Below are positions 6,904-12,729 of a DNA stretch of 12,729 nucleotides, piece by piece (position 1 is the first letter of the stretch; each line of letters starts with the position of its first letter). This DNA is from an uncultured Porphyromonadaceae bacterium. GTDB lineage: Bacteria; Bacteroidota; Bacteroidia; Bacteroidales; Muribaculaceae. The translations under genes were made by a program, and so were the position numbers. The stretch is from contig CALAVE010000072.1 of NCBI GenBank assembly GCA_937892215.1, forward strand, positions 1 to 12,729. The letters run 5' to 3'. The notes below the pieces were generated by a model. That model was not told the origin of the DNA. It made no database searches and saw nothing but the letters and a program-made list of their open reading frames with translations.

Positions 6904-8163
6904 TTATTTCTCCTCAGCGCCTCTCTTCACCTTGCTGCCCACAAGCGCATAGAACAAGATGTAAGCGGCGCACGCCAGCGGAACAATGTAGCTGTAAAGT
7001 CCTATCTTATCGAACAGCCATGCCTGCAGTGCCACCATCACCGCGCAACCAAACACCATGGTCATAAATATTCCCGATGCCGCGGCCGTGTACTTGCCCA
7101 AACCTTCCACTGCCATATTGAAGATACCGCCCCACATCACCGATGTGCAGAGGCCAACTAGCAGAAACGCAACCATTCCGGCTGGCACGTCAACCCAAAT
7201 CAACGACAAGTTCGCCCAGTCTATACCGGGCACGCTCATTGTCACGTTCGACGGCGTCAGCATTCCTATCGCTATCAGAACACAAGCGGCCACCGCCACC
7301 GTGCTAACCATCGCACGACTACTCACCTTTCCTCCTATAATGCCGCCAATCGTTCTGCCCACGAACATCATGAACCAATACACCGATGCTATCAAAGCGG
7401 CCACTCCGGCCGATATACCGATTGCATCACTCGTGAGATACGACACCATATAGGTGGGAGTGCCCACTTCCACGCTCATATACAAAAATATTGCCAATGC
7501 TCCCAGCGCAAAGTGGCGATGCTTCAACGCGCCCGTCACAAGGCTCATCTCCACTGGCGCCTGCTCTGGTTCATCAATCTTTGTGAACAACAACACCACA
7601 AACGCCACCACAAATATAATACCGGCGATTACCAGCGCAGGCGTAGCGTCAGCGATTCCGGTGTCTTTTGTCACCTCGCCAATCAGCGCGCCCATAAGGA
7701 TATATACAGCCACAGCGGCAGCCGAGTTGAACGCTCCACCTATCTGGATAAACTGGTTACCTGAGTTACCGCCTCCGCCAAGCACATTAAGCAGCGGGTT
7801 CACCACCGTGTTGAGCATACACATGCACAGACCGCTGATAAACGCACCTATCAAGTAAACCACATAACTTCCCATCTGGCCGCTCAAGTACTCAAACGCC
7901 AATCCGGTGATACCAACCACCAGAGCCAAAAGCGCAGTCTTTTTATAGCCGATTTTCGTAATCAGCATACCACTCGGAATTCCCATCACCAAATATGCTA
8001 TGAAGTTAGCATAATTTCCTATCTGCCCGGCAAATTCCGATGCGCCAAACTGATTCTTCACTATAGTTGCCATTGGCGTGCACAAATTCGTCACGAAGGC
8101 AATCATCGCAAACAGCGCAATCATCATTATGATCGCCGCCCATTGTTTTGTTTTTTGTGCCAT
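6904..8163 (-). CDS. Sugar:H+ symporter, major facilitator superfamily (FucP/GluP-like, FHS family)
   Basis: A 419-aa inner-membrane protein with about 12 hydrophobic helices and little outside them, the normal length for the fucose/galactose/glucose:H+ symporter family. Family-like features are the helix with NTVVNPLLNVLG followed by GNQFIQIGGAFNSAAA, corresponding to the conserved Asn-Pro and Gln/Asn-rich sugar-site helices of FucP relatives, and GRTIGGIIGGKV between later helices, an MFS loop motif. A central cytoplasmic loop lies around TKIDEPEQAPVEM. The substrate (glucose, galactose, fucose or another sugar) cannot be told from the sequence. The gene starts 42 bp after the yggS-like gene with no clear promoter between, so it is probably co-transcribed. 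A strong terminator follows. The start MAQKTKQ precedes the first helix directly. Confidence 0.9.
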   Translation of the reverse strand: MAQKTKQWAAIIMMIALFAMIAFVTNLCTPMATIVKNQFGASEFAGQIGNYANFIAYLVMGIPSGMLITKIGYKKTALLALVVGITGLAFEYLSGQMGSYVVYLIGAFISGLCMCMLNTVVNPLLNVLGGGGNSGNQFIQIGGAFNSAAAVAVYILMGALIGEVTKDTGIADATPALVIAGIIFVVAFVVLLFTKIDEPEQAPVEMSLVTGALKHRHFALGALAIFLYMSVEVGTPTYMVSYLTSDAIGISAGVAALIASVYWFMMFVGRTIGGIIGGKVSSRAMVSTVAVAACVLIAIGMLTPSNVTMSVPGIDWANLSLIWVDVPAGMVAFLLVGLCTSVMWGGIFNMAVEGLGKYTAAASGIFMTMVFGCAVMVALQAWLFDKIGLYSYIVPLACAAYILFYALVGSKVKRGAEEK

Positions 8164-8205
8164 TGTCTAAAATTTTGTTTATATTAATGAATTATTTTGT
8201 TCTGT

Positions 8206-8877
8206 TCAGTATTCCCTACGGCCGAAAATAGAGGTGCCTATGCGCACCATGGTGCTACCCTGCTCCACTGCCAGCCGCCAGTCGCCGCTCATACCCATAC
8301 TCAGTTCACAGAACTCGTCATGACCGGCGAAGCATCCGGCACGCAACTGCTCGTAGATGCCACGCACCCGTGCAAACTCTGCGGAGATTTGCCGCTCATC
8401 GTCCACGAAGCTCGCCATAGCCATAAGGCCACATATCCTCACCCCGGGGACGTTCTCAATGCGGCCGCTATGGGCCAGTTCCAGCAATTCGCGAGCGTCA
8501 AAGCCGCTTTTGGTTTCTTCCTGGGCCACATGGACTTGCAGAAGCACATCCACCACCCTACCGGCCGTCAGAGCCTCTGCCGCCACAAGGCGAAGCAATG
8601 ACTCACTGTCGATGCTGTGAATTAGCGAAACATGGGGAACGATGGAACGAACCTTGTTCTTCTGCAGCTTGCCGATGAAGTGCCACTCCGTGTCACGAGG
8701 CATCTGCCCCACCTTAGTCACCAGTTCCTGCGCCCGGTTTTCACCGAAGATTCGCTGACCGGCATCGTATGCTTCCATCAGCCGCTCCACCGGGTGAAAT
8801 TTCGACACGGCAACAATTCTGACACCTGCCGGTATCTCGCCACGAAGCGACTCTATGTTCCGCCCTATTTCCGACAT
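8206..8877 (-). CDS. yggS: YggS-type pyridoxal-phosphate homeostasis protein
   Basis: 223 aa, the usual length for the YggS/YlmE/PROSC family, which binds PLP on a single-domain TIM barrel and affects vitamin B6 and amino/keto-acid balance without a known catalytic reaction. The PLP lysine is K26 in IVAVSKFHP. Other family signatures are FGENRAQEL, WHFIGKLQKNK, IHSIDS, and the C-terminal phosphate-binding stretch ELSMGMSGDW followed by GSTMVRIGTSIFG. It is cytoplasmic. It lies 21 bp downstream of the DUF4494 gene and 42 bp upstream of the transporter, in the middle of an apparent three-gene operon. The start MSEIGRN places K26 where it is expected. Confidence 0.95.
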   Translation of the reverse strand: MSEIGRNIESLRGEIPAGVRIVAVSKFHPVERLMEAYDAGQRIFGENRAQELVTKVGQMPRDTEWHFIGKLQKNKVRSIVPHVSLIHSIDSESLLRLVAAEALTAGRVVDVLLQVHVAQEETKSGFDARELLELAHSGRIENVPGVRICGLMAMASFVDDERQISAEFARVRGIYEQLRAGCFAGHDEFCELSMGMSGDWRLAVEQGSTMVRIGTSIFGRREY

Positions 8878-8898
8878 GATACAGGTTGCTCCGGGTAG

Positions 8899-9357
8899 TT
8901 ACTTTTTATCCTTGTCGGCCAACGTCTCGCTAAGGTTTGCCGCGAAGACGTCCATCAGTGCTGTTTCAGTAATGGAGGCTATTTCAAAGTCGGCCATCGT
9001 GCCTTTCATCCCTTCGAGGAACACCTTCAGAGCCTCCTCAAAGTTAGCGGCCTGCACCAGCATCATATTTGCCGTTTTCTTTTCTGCAGCAGTTTTCTCA
9101 TCGATAGTGATATAGTTAGCCTTCACTTTGTACCAGCGGTCGCCGCCCTCGTGATAGAATATGTCGGCATAGCGTTCTTTTTTCACCGCTGAGACCACGA
9201 AATCCCCCGAAATATAAGGTTGCATTTCCTCGGTAATTCTTGCTTCCGCCTCCGTAAACGACAGAGCGTCCACCAGATAAGGCTCAGTCACAGTCTTTTG
9301 AATGCCAGTCTCCAGCATCTTGTCGTACTTCACCTTTACTTCAAACCATTGTGCCAT
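8899..9357 (-). CDS. DUF4494 family protein
   Basis: A 152-aa soluble protein without a signal peptide or membrane segment. The sequence WFEVKVKYDKMLETG, then VTEPYLVDALSFTEAEARI and PYISGDF, matches my recall of DUF4494, a Bacteroidetes family of unknown function. The N-terminal half is the conserved part; the C terminus is charged (ETLADKDKK) and likely variable. It is the first gene of the apparent operon with yggS and the transporter, and has its own upstream promoter. I would not assign a biochemical role. The start MAQWFEV is the family's usual N terminus. Confidence 0.85.
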   Translation of the reverse strand: MAQWFEVKVKYDKMLETGIQKTVTEPYLVDALSFTEAEARITEEMQPYISGDFVVSAVKKERYADIFYHEGGDRWYKVKANYITIDEKTAAEKKTANMMLVQAANFEEALKVFLEGMKGTMADFEIASITETALMDVFAANLSETLADKDKK

Positions 9358-9463
9358 TGCTTCTTAAACCTCGTTTTAGTGTTTCTGTTACAAAATAAAT
9401 TAATTTCCCGCAGTCGGATTGCCCGAGCATCAGATTTGCACAGGCTCACAAAACTGCATTATG

Positions 9464-9495
9464 CAAAATTAATGATTTTTTCACAACCCGACAAG
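9464..9495 (-). promoter_or_regulatory. Probable promoter of DUF4494-yggS-transporter operon
   Basis: On the minus strand TAATTTTG (9464-9471) fits TAnnTTTG, with CTTG at 9492-9495 after a 20-bp spacer, the same arrangement as at the transketolase promoter. It implies a leader of about 100 nt before the ATG at 9357. I see no riboswitch-like structure in that leader. Confidence 0.5.
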
Positions 9496-9585
9496 AATTA
9501 AGTGATTTCATCGCATAAATATTTTGTCGTTGACACCAATTTTAGTGAAAATATGTTATTATACCAAAAATATATTAAAAATATG

Positions 9586-9616
9586 TTTGCGAATATAAAA
9601 ATAATTATTACCTTTG
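9586..9616 (+). promoter_or_regulatory. Orphan plus-strand promoter match
   Basis: On the plus strand TTTG (9586-9589), a 19-bp spacer and TACCTTTG (9609-9616) fit the Bacteroidetes consensus completely. No plus-strand gene follows. A transcript starting near 9623 would contain the hairpin at 9651-9682 and then run antisense to the 3' end of the aldo/keto reductase gene. The region is AT-rich, so a chance match remains possible. Confidence 0.4.
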
Positions 9617-9650
9617 TATGTGTGTTTTTCATAGTATTAGATTTAAGGTA

Positions 9651-9682
9651 AAGCGAGGGCAGTCGGGAGACTTTCCTCGCTT
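9651..9682. other. Strong nested hairpin in the 9358-9783 gap
   Basis: aagcgagg (9651-9658) pairs with cctcgctt (9675-9682). After a 2x2 internal loop, agtc (9661-9664) pairs with gact (9669-9672) around a GGGA loop. It could be the folded core of a small RNA from the plus-strand promoter, or a distal terminator for the minus-strand redox operon; neither strand has a good U-run after it. The rest of the 426-bp gap holds the DUF4494 promoter, a very AT-rich stretch (9500-9610) and the hairpin at 9725-9748. I see no ORF there. Confidence 0.5.
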
Positions 9683-9724
9683 CGTTATTAGACCATTAGA
9701 ATTACACAGCCAAATGGCTTCAGA

Positions 9725-9748
9725 GCGTCCACAGAAGTAAATGGACGC
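9725..9748 (-). terminator. Hairpin downstream of aldo/keto reductase
   Basis: gcgtcca (9725-9731) and tggacgc (9742-9748) form a 7-bp stem with a 10-nt loop, 36 bp past the aldo/keto reductase stop. There is no U-run directly after it, so termination at this point is uncertain. A second tiny hairpin (agcca/tggct, about 9708-9719) follows. Confidence 0.4.
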
Positions 9749-9783
9749 ACGCGAACAAGTGCGGATTTACGGAAGGGCAAGCG

Positions 9784-10623
9784 TCATCGCCAGCCCATGA
9801 ACATCTTGGTCACCTCACCGTCGTGGTGGTCGAAGAACAGGCTTTTACCGGTGTCGAGCGTGGCAATCAGGGCCATTTCGTCGTCGGTGAGTGTAAAGTC
9901 CAGAATATCGATGTTCTGAGCCATTCGCTCCCTGTGAGTGGACTTAGGAATAATAATCACACCACGCTGGTAGAGCCAGCGCAGAGCCACCTGCGGAACG
10001 CTCTTTCCATACTTCAGGCCGATACCGGCTAGCAGTTCGTTCCGAAAGAAATTGTTCCTACCCTCGGCTAATGGTCCCCACGACATAATGCGGCAGTCCA
10101 GTTCGTCCATATACTTCTTTGCCGCATGCTGCTGACAGAACACGTGGGTCTCCACCTGATTCACCATCGGCTTCACATCTACATTTGATGCTAAGTCAAT
10201 GAGATGGTCGGGATAGAAATTCGACACACCGATACTCCGCAGTTTACCTTCCTTGTAAGCCTCTTCAAGGGCGCGATATGCGCCGTACCGGTCGCAGAAA
10301 GGCTGGTGCAGCAACATAAGGTCGATGTAGTCGGTCTGCAACCTGCGCAAACTCGCGTCGATACTGGCTTTCGCCTTCTCGTAACCATAGTTAGAAATCC
10401 AGATTTTAGTCACGAGGAAAATGTTCTTACGGTCGATACCGCTTTTCTTCCACGCTCGCCCTACTCCATCTTCGTTAGCGTAGGCCTGGGCGGTGTCAAT
10501 CATACGATAGCCCACTTCCAGCGCATCGCTCACGCAACGTTCACACTCATCGGGTGTCACTTGATACACTCCGTAGCCAATTTGCGGCATCATCACGCCG
10601 TTAGATAATTTAATATTGTTCAT
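9784..10623 (-). CDS. Aldo/keto reductase (AKR superfamily, DkgA-like)
   Basis: 279 aa, typical of the prokaryotic AKR3/AKR5-like group that includes 2,5-diketo-D-gluconate reductases. These are cytoplasmic NADPH-dependent TIM-barrel enzymes that reduce aldehydes and ketones to alcohols. The whole catalytic tetrad is visible: D43 and Y48 in IDTAQAYANE, K73 in VTKIW, H106 in LLHQP. GKLRSIGVSNF and the NADPH-binding stretch VIIIPKSTHRERMAQN are also present. It is probably the last gene of the redox operon: its ATG is 15 bp from the small ORF and 144 bp from the flavodoxin stop. The natural substrate cannot be inferred; methylglyoxal-type aldehydes and sugar-derived ketones are family possibilities. 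Confidence 0.95.
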   Translation of the reverse strand: MNNIKLSNGVMMPQIGYGVYQVTPDECERCVSDALEVGYRMIDTAQAYANEDGVGRAWKKSGIDRKNIFLVTKIWISNYGYEKAKASIDASLRRLQTDYIDLMLLHQPFCDRYGAYRALEEAYKEGKLRSIGVSNFYPDHLIDLASNVDVKPMVNQVETHVFCQQHAAKKYMDELDCRIMSWGPLAEGRNNFFRNELLAGIGLKYGKSVPQVALRWLYQRGVIIIPKSTHRERMAQNIDILDFTLTDDEMALIATLDTGKSLFFDHHDGEVTKMFMGWR

Positions 10624-10638
10624 AATATTTACTTGATT

Positions 10639-10767
10639 TTAAAGGTGTTTTCTTAAGATATTGCAAGTCACCGTACCAATATGAAGCAGTGCAACCATCA
10701 TAGATAAGAAAGTGGCACCACAGATGAAATGCCTTTTAGCACGAATTCCGTTTTGACATCTTAACAT
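10639..10767 (-). CDS. Possible 42-aa hydrophobic protein overlapping the flavodoxin stop
   Basis: Not recognised. The ATG uses the last A of the flavodoxin TAA (TAATG arrangement), which suits translational re-initiation. The frame runs 42 codons to a TAA 15 bp before the aldo/keto reductase ATG. The peptide begins MLRCQNGIRAKRHF, with several basic residues, and continues with a hydrophobic stretch (about residues 14-38) that includes GATFLSMMVALLHIG, so it could be a one-helix membrane peptide. It fills most of the otherwise empty 143-bp gap. A chance ORF is quite possible; the placement and composition are the only arguments for it. Confidence 0.35.
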   Translation of the reverse strand: MLRCQNGIRAKRHFICGATFLSMMVALLHIGTVTCNILRKHL

Positions 10768-11366
10768 TACAGTTTAAGCCCGTTGAGCCACCGTTTCACC
10801 TGGTCTTTGCCTTCGCGAACTTCGTGCCCGTAGATTGAGAACGCGCCCATTACCTTAGCGTCGGGAAAGGCCTTTTTCACATCGTCCACACATGCGCCAA
10901 GTCCGGAGCCTTCGTGGGTGGTGAACGGAATAAGCGTCTTGCCGTTAAGGTCATTCTGCTTGAAGAAAGTGAACATCACCTGCGGGTAGGTTCCCCACCA
11001 CACCGGGCCTCCGATGAATATGGTATCGTAGCCGGAGACATCCACGCTCCCCTCATACGGCGGCAACTCCTCATCCATCTTCTCTTGGCGGGCGAGGTCA
11101 CAAAGAGGTTTATAGTCCATGCCATCGTACTTATGCGTGACAATCTCGAACTGGTCGGCACCAGTAAACTCACTGATATAGTCGGCTACAACCTTGGTGT
11201 TGCCCACCTTAATGTTGCCCACAGCGTAGTTATCGCCTGCATGGGAGAAAAACACTACCAATGTCTTTCCTTTTTTGTTCATTACTTTCTCCTGGTTTGC
11301 GCCGCCGTTGCATGCAGTTGACAACAGAAGTGCTAAAGCCACAGTGATGATAATCCTGATATTCAT
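10767..11366 (-). CDS. Flavodoxin-like protein with N-terminal lipoprotein-type signal
   Basis: A 199-aa flavodoxin-fold protein, probably of the Bacteroidetes Flavodoxin_4 type. After a hydrophobic N terminus (MNIRIIITVALALLLSTAC, Cys19) comes the core, starting TLVVFFSHAGDNYAVGNIKV: the first strand and the FMN-phosphate loop. FIGGPVWWGTYPQVMF (isoalloxazine loop) and FTTHEGSGLG follow. Such proteins carry electrons by a bound FMN. STAC is a loose lipobox, so lipoprotein export is plausible but not certain. An internal Met29 has AGGAG 6 nt upstream and would give a cytoplasmic form starting MNKKGKTLVV. The gene is 18 bp after the acetyltransferase. The flavoprotein and aldo/keto reductase neighbours fit a redox role. 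Confidence 0.88.
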   Translation of the reverse strand: MNIRIIITVALALLLSTACNGGANQEKVMNKKGKTLVVFFSHAGDNYAVGNIKVGNTKVVADYISEFTGADQFEIVTHKYDGMDYKPLCDLARQEKMDEELPPYEGSVDVSGYDTIFIGGPVWWGTYPQVMFTFFKQNDLNGKTLIPFTTHEGSGLGACVDDVKKAFPDAKVMGAFSIYGHEVREGKDQVKRWLNGLKL

Positions 11367-11384
11367 TCTCTTTATGGATTATAG

Positions 11385-11906
11385 TTATAATTTCTTAATA
11401 AGCTTAGCAGGAATTCCTCCAACGACGGTATTCGGTTCCACATCTTTAGTAACCACGGCTCCTGCGCCGACAATAGCATTCTCGCCAACTGTCACACCAG
11501 GCAGTATCGTTGCCCCGGCTCCTATCCAGCAGTTCCGTTTCAGCACCACGGGTTTGCAGGTAAGAATCTGGTGTTCTTCCGGGGCGTGGTTGTTAGAAAT
11601 GAGTTGGGCATTGGCTGCCACCAGCACATCGTCCTCGATGGTGATGCCTCCTGCACTCATAAAGAGCGAATTGTTCATGATGACCACCCGTTTACCGATT
11701 TTTACGTTCTTCCCTCGTACAACGGTCGTAGGTGCCATCAGACGGCTACCCTCGCCGAACTCACCGAACAACTGTGAGACCAACTCATTATACTCATCGG
11801 TGTAGGGCATGGTGTGGTTCAGCTTGAAGCAAAGCTGTGCATCCCTTACTCCCTGCGCCCTCTCCTCGGGAGTCTGCTTGCGCATGTCAATCCTTATTTC
11901 TTCCAT
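11385..11906 (-). CDS. Hexapeptide-repeat sugar O-acetyltransferase (Maa/LacA/NodL-like)
   Basis: A 173-aa left-handed beta-helix acetyltransferase. An N-terminal helical part (PEERAQGVRDAQLCFKLNHT) is followed by hexapeptide repeats from about residue 55, such as VKIGKRVVI, ITIEDDVLVAANAQL, CWIGAGATILPGVTV and NAIVGAGAVVTKDVEPNTVV, ending GGIPAKLIKKL. H107 in SNNHAPEEH is in the place of the catalytic His of galactoside/maltose acetyltransferases. The family transfers acetyl from acetyl-CoA to a sugar hydroxyl or similar acceptor and works as a trimer in the cytoplasm. It lies 17 bp after the NTF2-like gene and 18 bp before the flavodoxin. It is a little shorter than classical LacA (about 200 aa). 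The acceptor is unknown; the neighbours suggest detoxification or a scavenging role rather than polysaccharide synthesis. Confidence 0.92.
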   Translation of the reverse strand: MEEIRIDMRKQTPEERAQGVRDAQLCFKLNHTMPYTDEYNELVSQLFGEFGEGSRLMAPTTVVRGKNVKIGKRVVIMNNSLFMSAGGITIEDDVLVAANAQLISNNHAPEEHQILTCKPVVLKRNCWIGAGATILPGVTVGENAIVGAGAVVTKDVEPNTVVGGIPAKLIKKL

Positions 11907-11923
11907 TATATTTGTATAATATT

Positions 11924-12292
11924 TTAATACGTTGAAGCACTGGCTGCCGAAAACTGCCAGCGACCATCGTGTTTGACAAGTTCAAACGAAAGTTGCAAGC
12001 GCCATGTGTGACGGCCACCGCCAAAGACGGCTGCATTCACACGGCTACGGCCTCTTAGGGTAGCTCTGTCGCCACTCACCTTGATGTCCATCTGCTCATG
12101 CTCGGCTGAATAGTAGTTGAGCGTACCATTGGCGATGGACTTAATATACACCTGCTTGGACTGGTGCATGCCCGTCATGTGGGTCAGCACGAAGTCATCG
12201 GCATGGACACGGTTCAGCGTTGCCGTGTCCTTCCTGACCATCGCCTCGTACATCTCGCGATAGAGCGTTTCTATCTGTTCCTTGTCTGACAT
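11924..12292 (-). CDS. NTF2/SnoaL-like (DUF4440-type) protein
   Basis: I chose the ATG at 12290-12292 (MSDKEQIETLYREMYEAM). It lies 4 bp after the stop of the upstream flavoprotein gene, gives 122 aa, and starts at the first helix of the fold. The pattern is that of a cone-shaped NTF2-like domain: the helix ETLYREMYEAMVRKD, ADDFVLTHMTG, then beta strands ending LSFELVKHDGRWQFSAAS. The family includes small lyases, isomerases and non-enzymatic ligand-binding proteins, so no reaction can be named. The frame also runs upstream to an ATG at 12427, overlapping the previous gene by 131 bp and encoding a lipoprotein-like leader. I take that as chance but report it below. Position in the operon supports coupled translation with its neighbours. 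Confidence 0.85.
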   Translation of the reverse strand: MSDKEQIETLYREMYEAMVRKDTATLNRVHADDFVLTHMTGMHQSKQVYIKSIANGTLNYYSAEHEQMDIKVSGDRATLRGRSRVNAAVFGGGRHTWRLQLSFELVKHDGRWQFSAASASTY

Positions 12293-12296
12293 CTTT

Positions 12297-12729
12297 TTAT
12301 CTGATAAAATTTGTTGCGATACGCTGGGGTTCCTGCTCTGGCAAGCCGCCACGCTCAGCATGGATGGCACGGATAAGAAAAGCCATGTTGCGGCCCAGCA
12401 CACGCATTGTCTGTAGTCCTTCTTCATCTTTCATCACTTCTTCGGGTGAATTGCCATGAACGGCATTCCAATAGCGGCTTGCGGCCACGGGCATCTCGCC
12501 GTGCAGGAAATATTTGTTCAACTGGTCGAGTGTCGCCGTGGTGCCCATCCTGCGGGCTGAGACAACGGCAGCACCTACCTTGAAACGTTTCTCGAACGAG
12601 GCCGAGAAGAATAGTCGGTTGAGGAACGAAACCAGCGTGCCGTTTGCCCCGGCATAATAGACGGGTGAGCCTATTACCAGCCCGTCGGCCTCTTCAAACT
12701 TCTTGGCTACCTCGTTCACCATGTCCTTA
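12297..12729 (-). CDS. NADPH-dependent FMN reductase-like flavoprotein (N terminus outside window)
   Basis: The frame is open through the right edge: the two codons before the first visible Met read Lys-Asp, so the Met at 12722 is internal and the real start is beyond 12729. The visible 143 codons hold the second half of a flavodoxin-like fold: EADGLVIGSPVYYAGANG (FMN-binding loop; GSPVYY is typical of the iron-sulfur flavoprotein / NADPH-dependent FMN reductase group), LNRLFFSA, a strand VGAAVVSARRMG, and the C-terminal tail that ends TNFIR. Family members reduce FMN or quinones with NAD(P)H. The Cys motif that some members carry would be in the missing N-terminal part, so the subfamily cannot be decided here. 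The stop is 4 bp before the NTF2-like gene. Confidence 0.88.
   Translation of the reverse strand, partial: KDMVNEVAKKFEEADGLVIGSPVYYAGANGTLVSFLNRLFFSASFEKRFKVGAAVVSARRMGTTATLDQLNKYFLHGEMPVAASRYWNAVHGNSPEEVMKDEEGLQTMRVLGRNMAFLIRAIHAERGGLPEQEPQRIATNFIR

Noticed and set aside
9651..9682. Minus-strand GAGGAAAGTC, similar to the P4 core of RNase P RNA
   Set aside because: It is half of a simple hairpin. The other conserved RNase P segments do not follow within several hundred bases.
9500..9783. tRNA gene or CRISPR array in the large gap
   Set aside because: I see no cloverleaf with a GTTC-type T-loop and no regularly spaced repeats. The gap has only AT-rich DNA and isolated hairpins.

Overview
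The window looks like a chromosomal segment of a Bacteroidales gut bacterium (Muribaculaceae, Prevotellaceae or a relative; I cannot fix the genus). The reasons are the Bacteroidetes-type promoters (TTTG, 19-21 bp, TAnnTTTG), AT-rich leaders mostly without Shine-Dalgarno sequences, a DUF4494 protein, an FHS-type sugar MFS transporter, and OmpA-family porins carrying Bacteroidales-style barrels. Every gene I can support lies on the minus strand, so the genetic order runs from right to left.

Left third (1-4600): three tandem paralogous OmpA-family outer-membrane proteins of 435, 448 and 419 aa. Each has a signal peptide, a beta-barrel with conserved strands and very different loops, a short coiled coil, a Pro-rich hinge and an OmpA peptidoglycan-binding domain. 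The 3' third of the genes is 100% identical in DNA for 347 bp in all three copies, and for 491 bp in copies 1 and 3. Upstream regions, barrel loops and 3' flanks are unrelated. Each gene has its own promoter, and the two complete copies end in hairpins. Copy 1 is cut by the window edge at exactly the base where the shared repeat ends, so the contig may have broken there and more copies may exist. This array is the most interesting part of the window.

Middle (4600-9500): a transketolase with its own promoter, then an apparent operon read as DUF4494 protein, YggS-type PLP-homeostasis protein and FHS-family sugar/H+ symporter, closed by a strong intrinsic terminator at 6811-6857.

9358-9783 is a 426 bp gap. 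It holds the DUF4494 promoter, several hairpins, and a good match to a plus-strand promoter that faces no gene (possible small or antisense RNA).

Right quarter (9784-12729): a tightly packed redox operon: NADPH-dependent FMN reductase-like flavoprotein (cut by the right edge), NTF2/SnoaL-like protein, hexapeptide-repeat O-acetyltransferase, exported flavodoxin, a possible 42-aa hydrophobic ORF overlapping the flavodoxin stop (TAATG), and an aldo/keto reductase. The spacing (4, 17 and 18 bp, then an overlap, then 15 bp) suggests one transcript whose promoter is outside the window. The gene mix suggests small-molecule reduction or detoxification, but no substrate can be read from the sequence.
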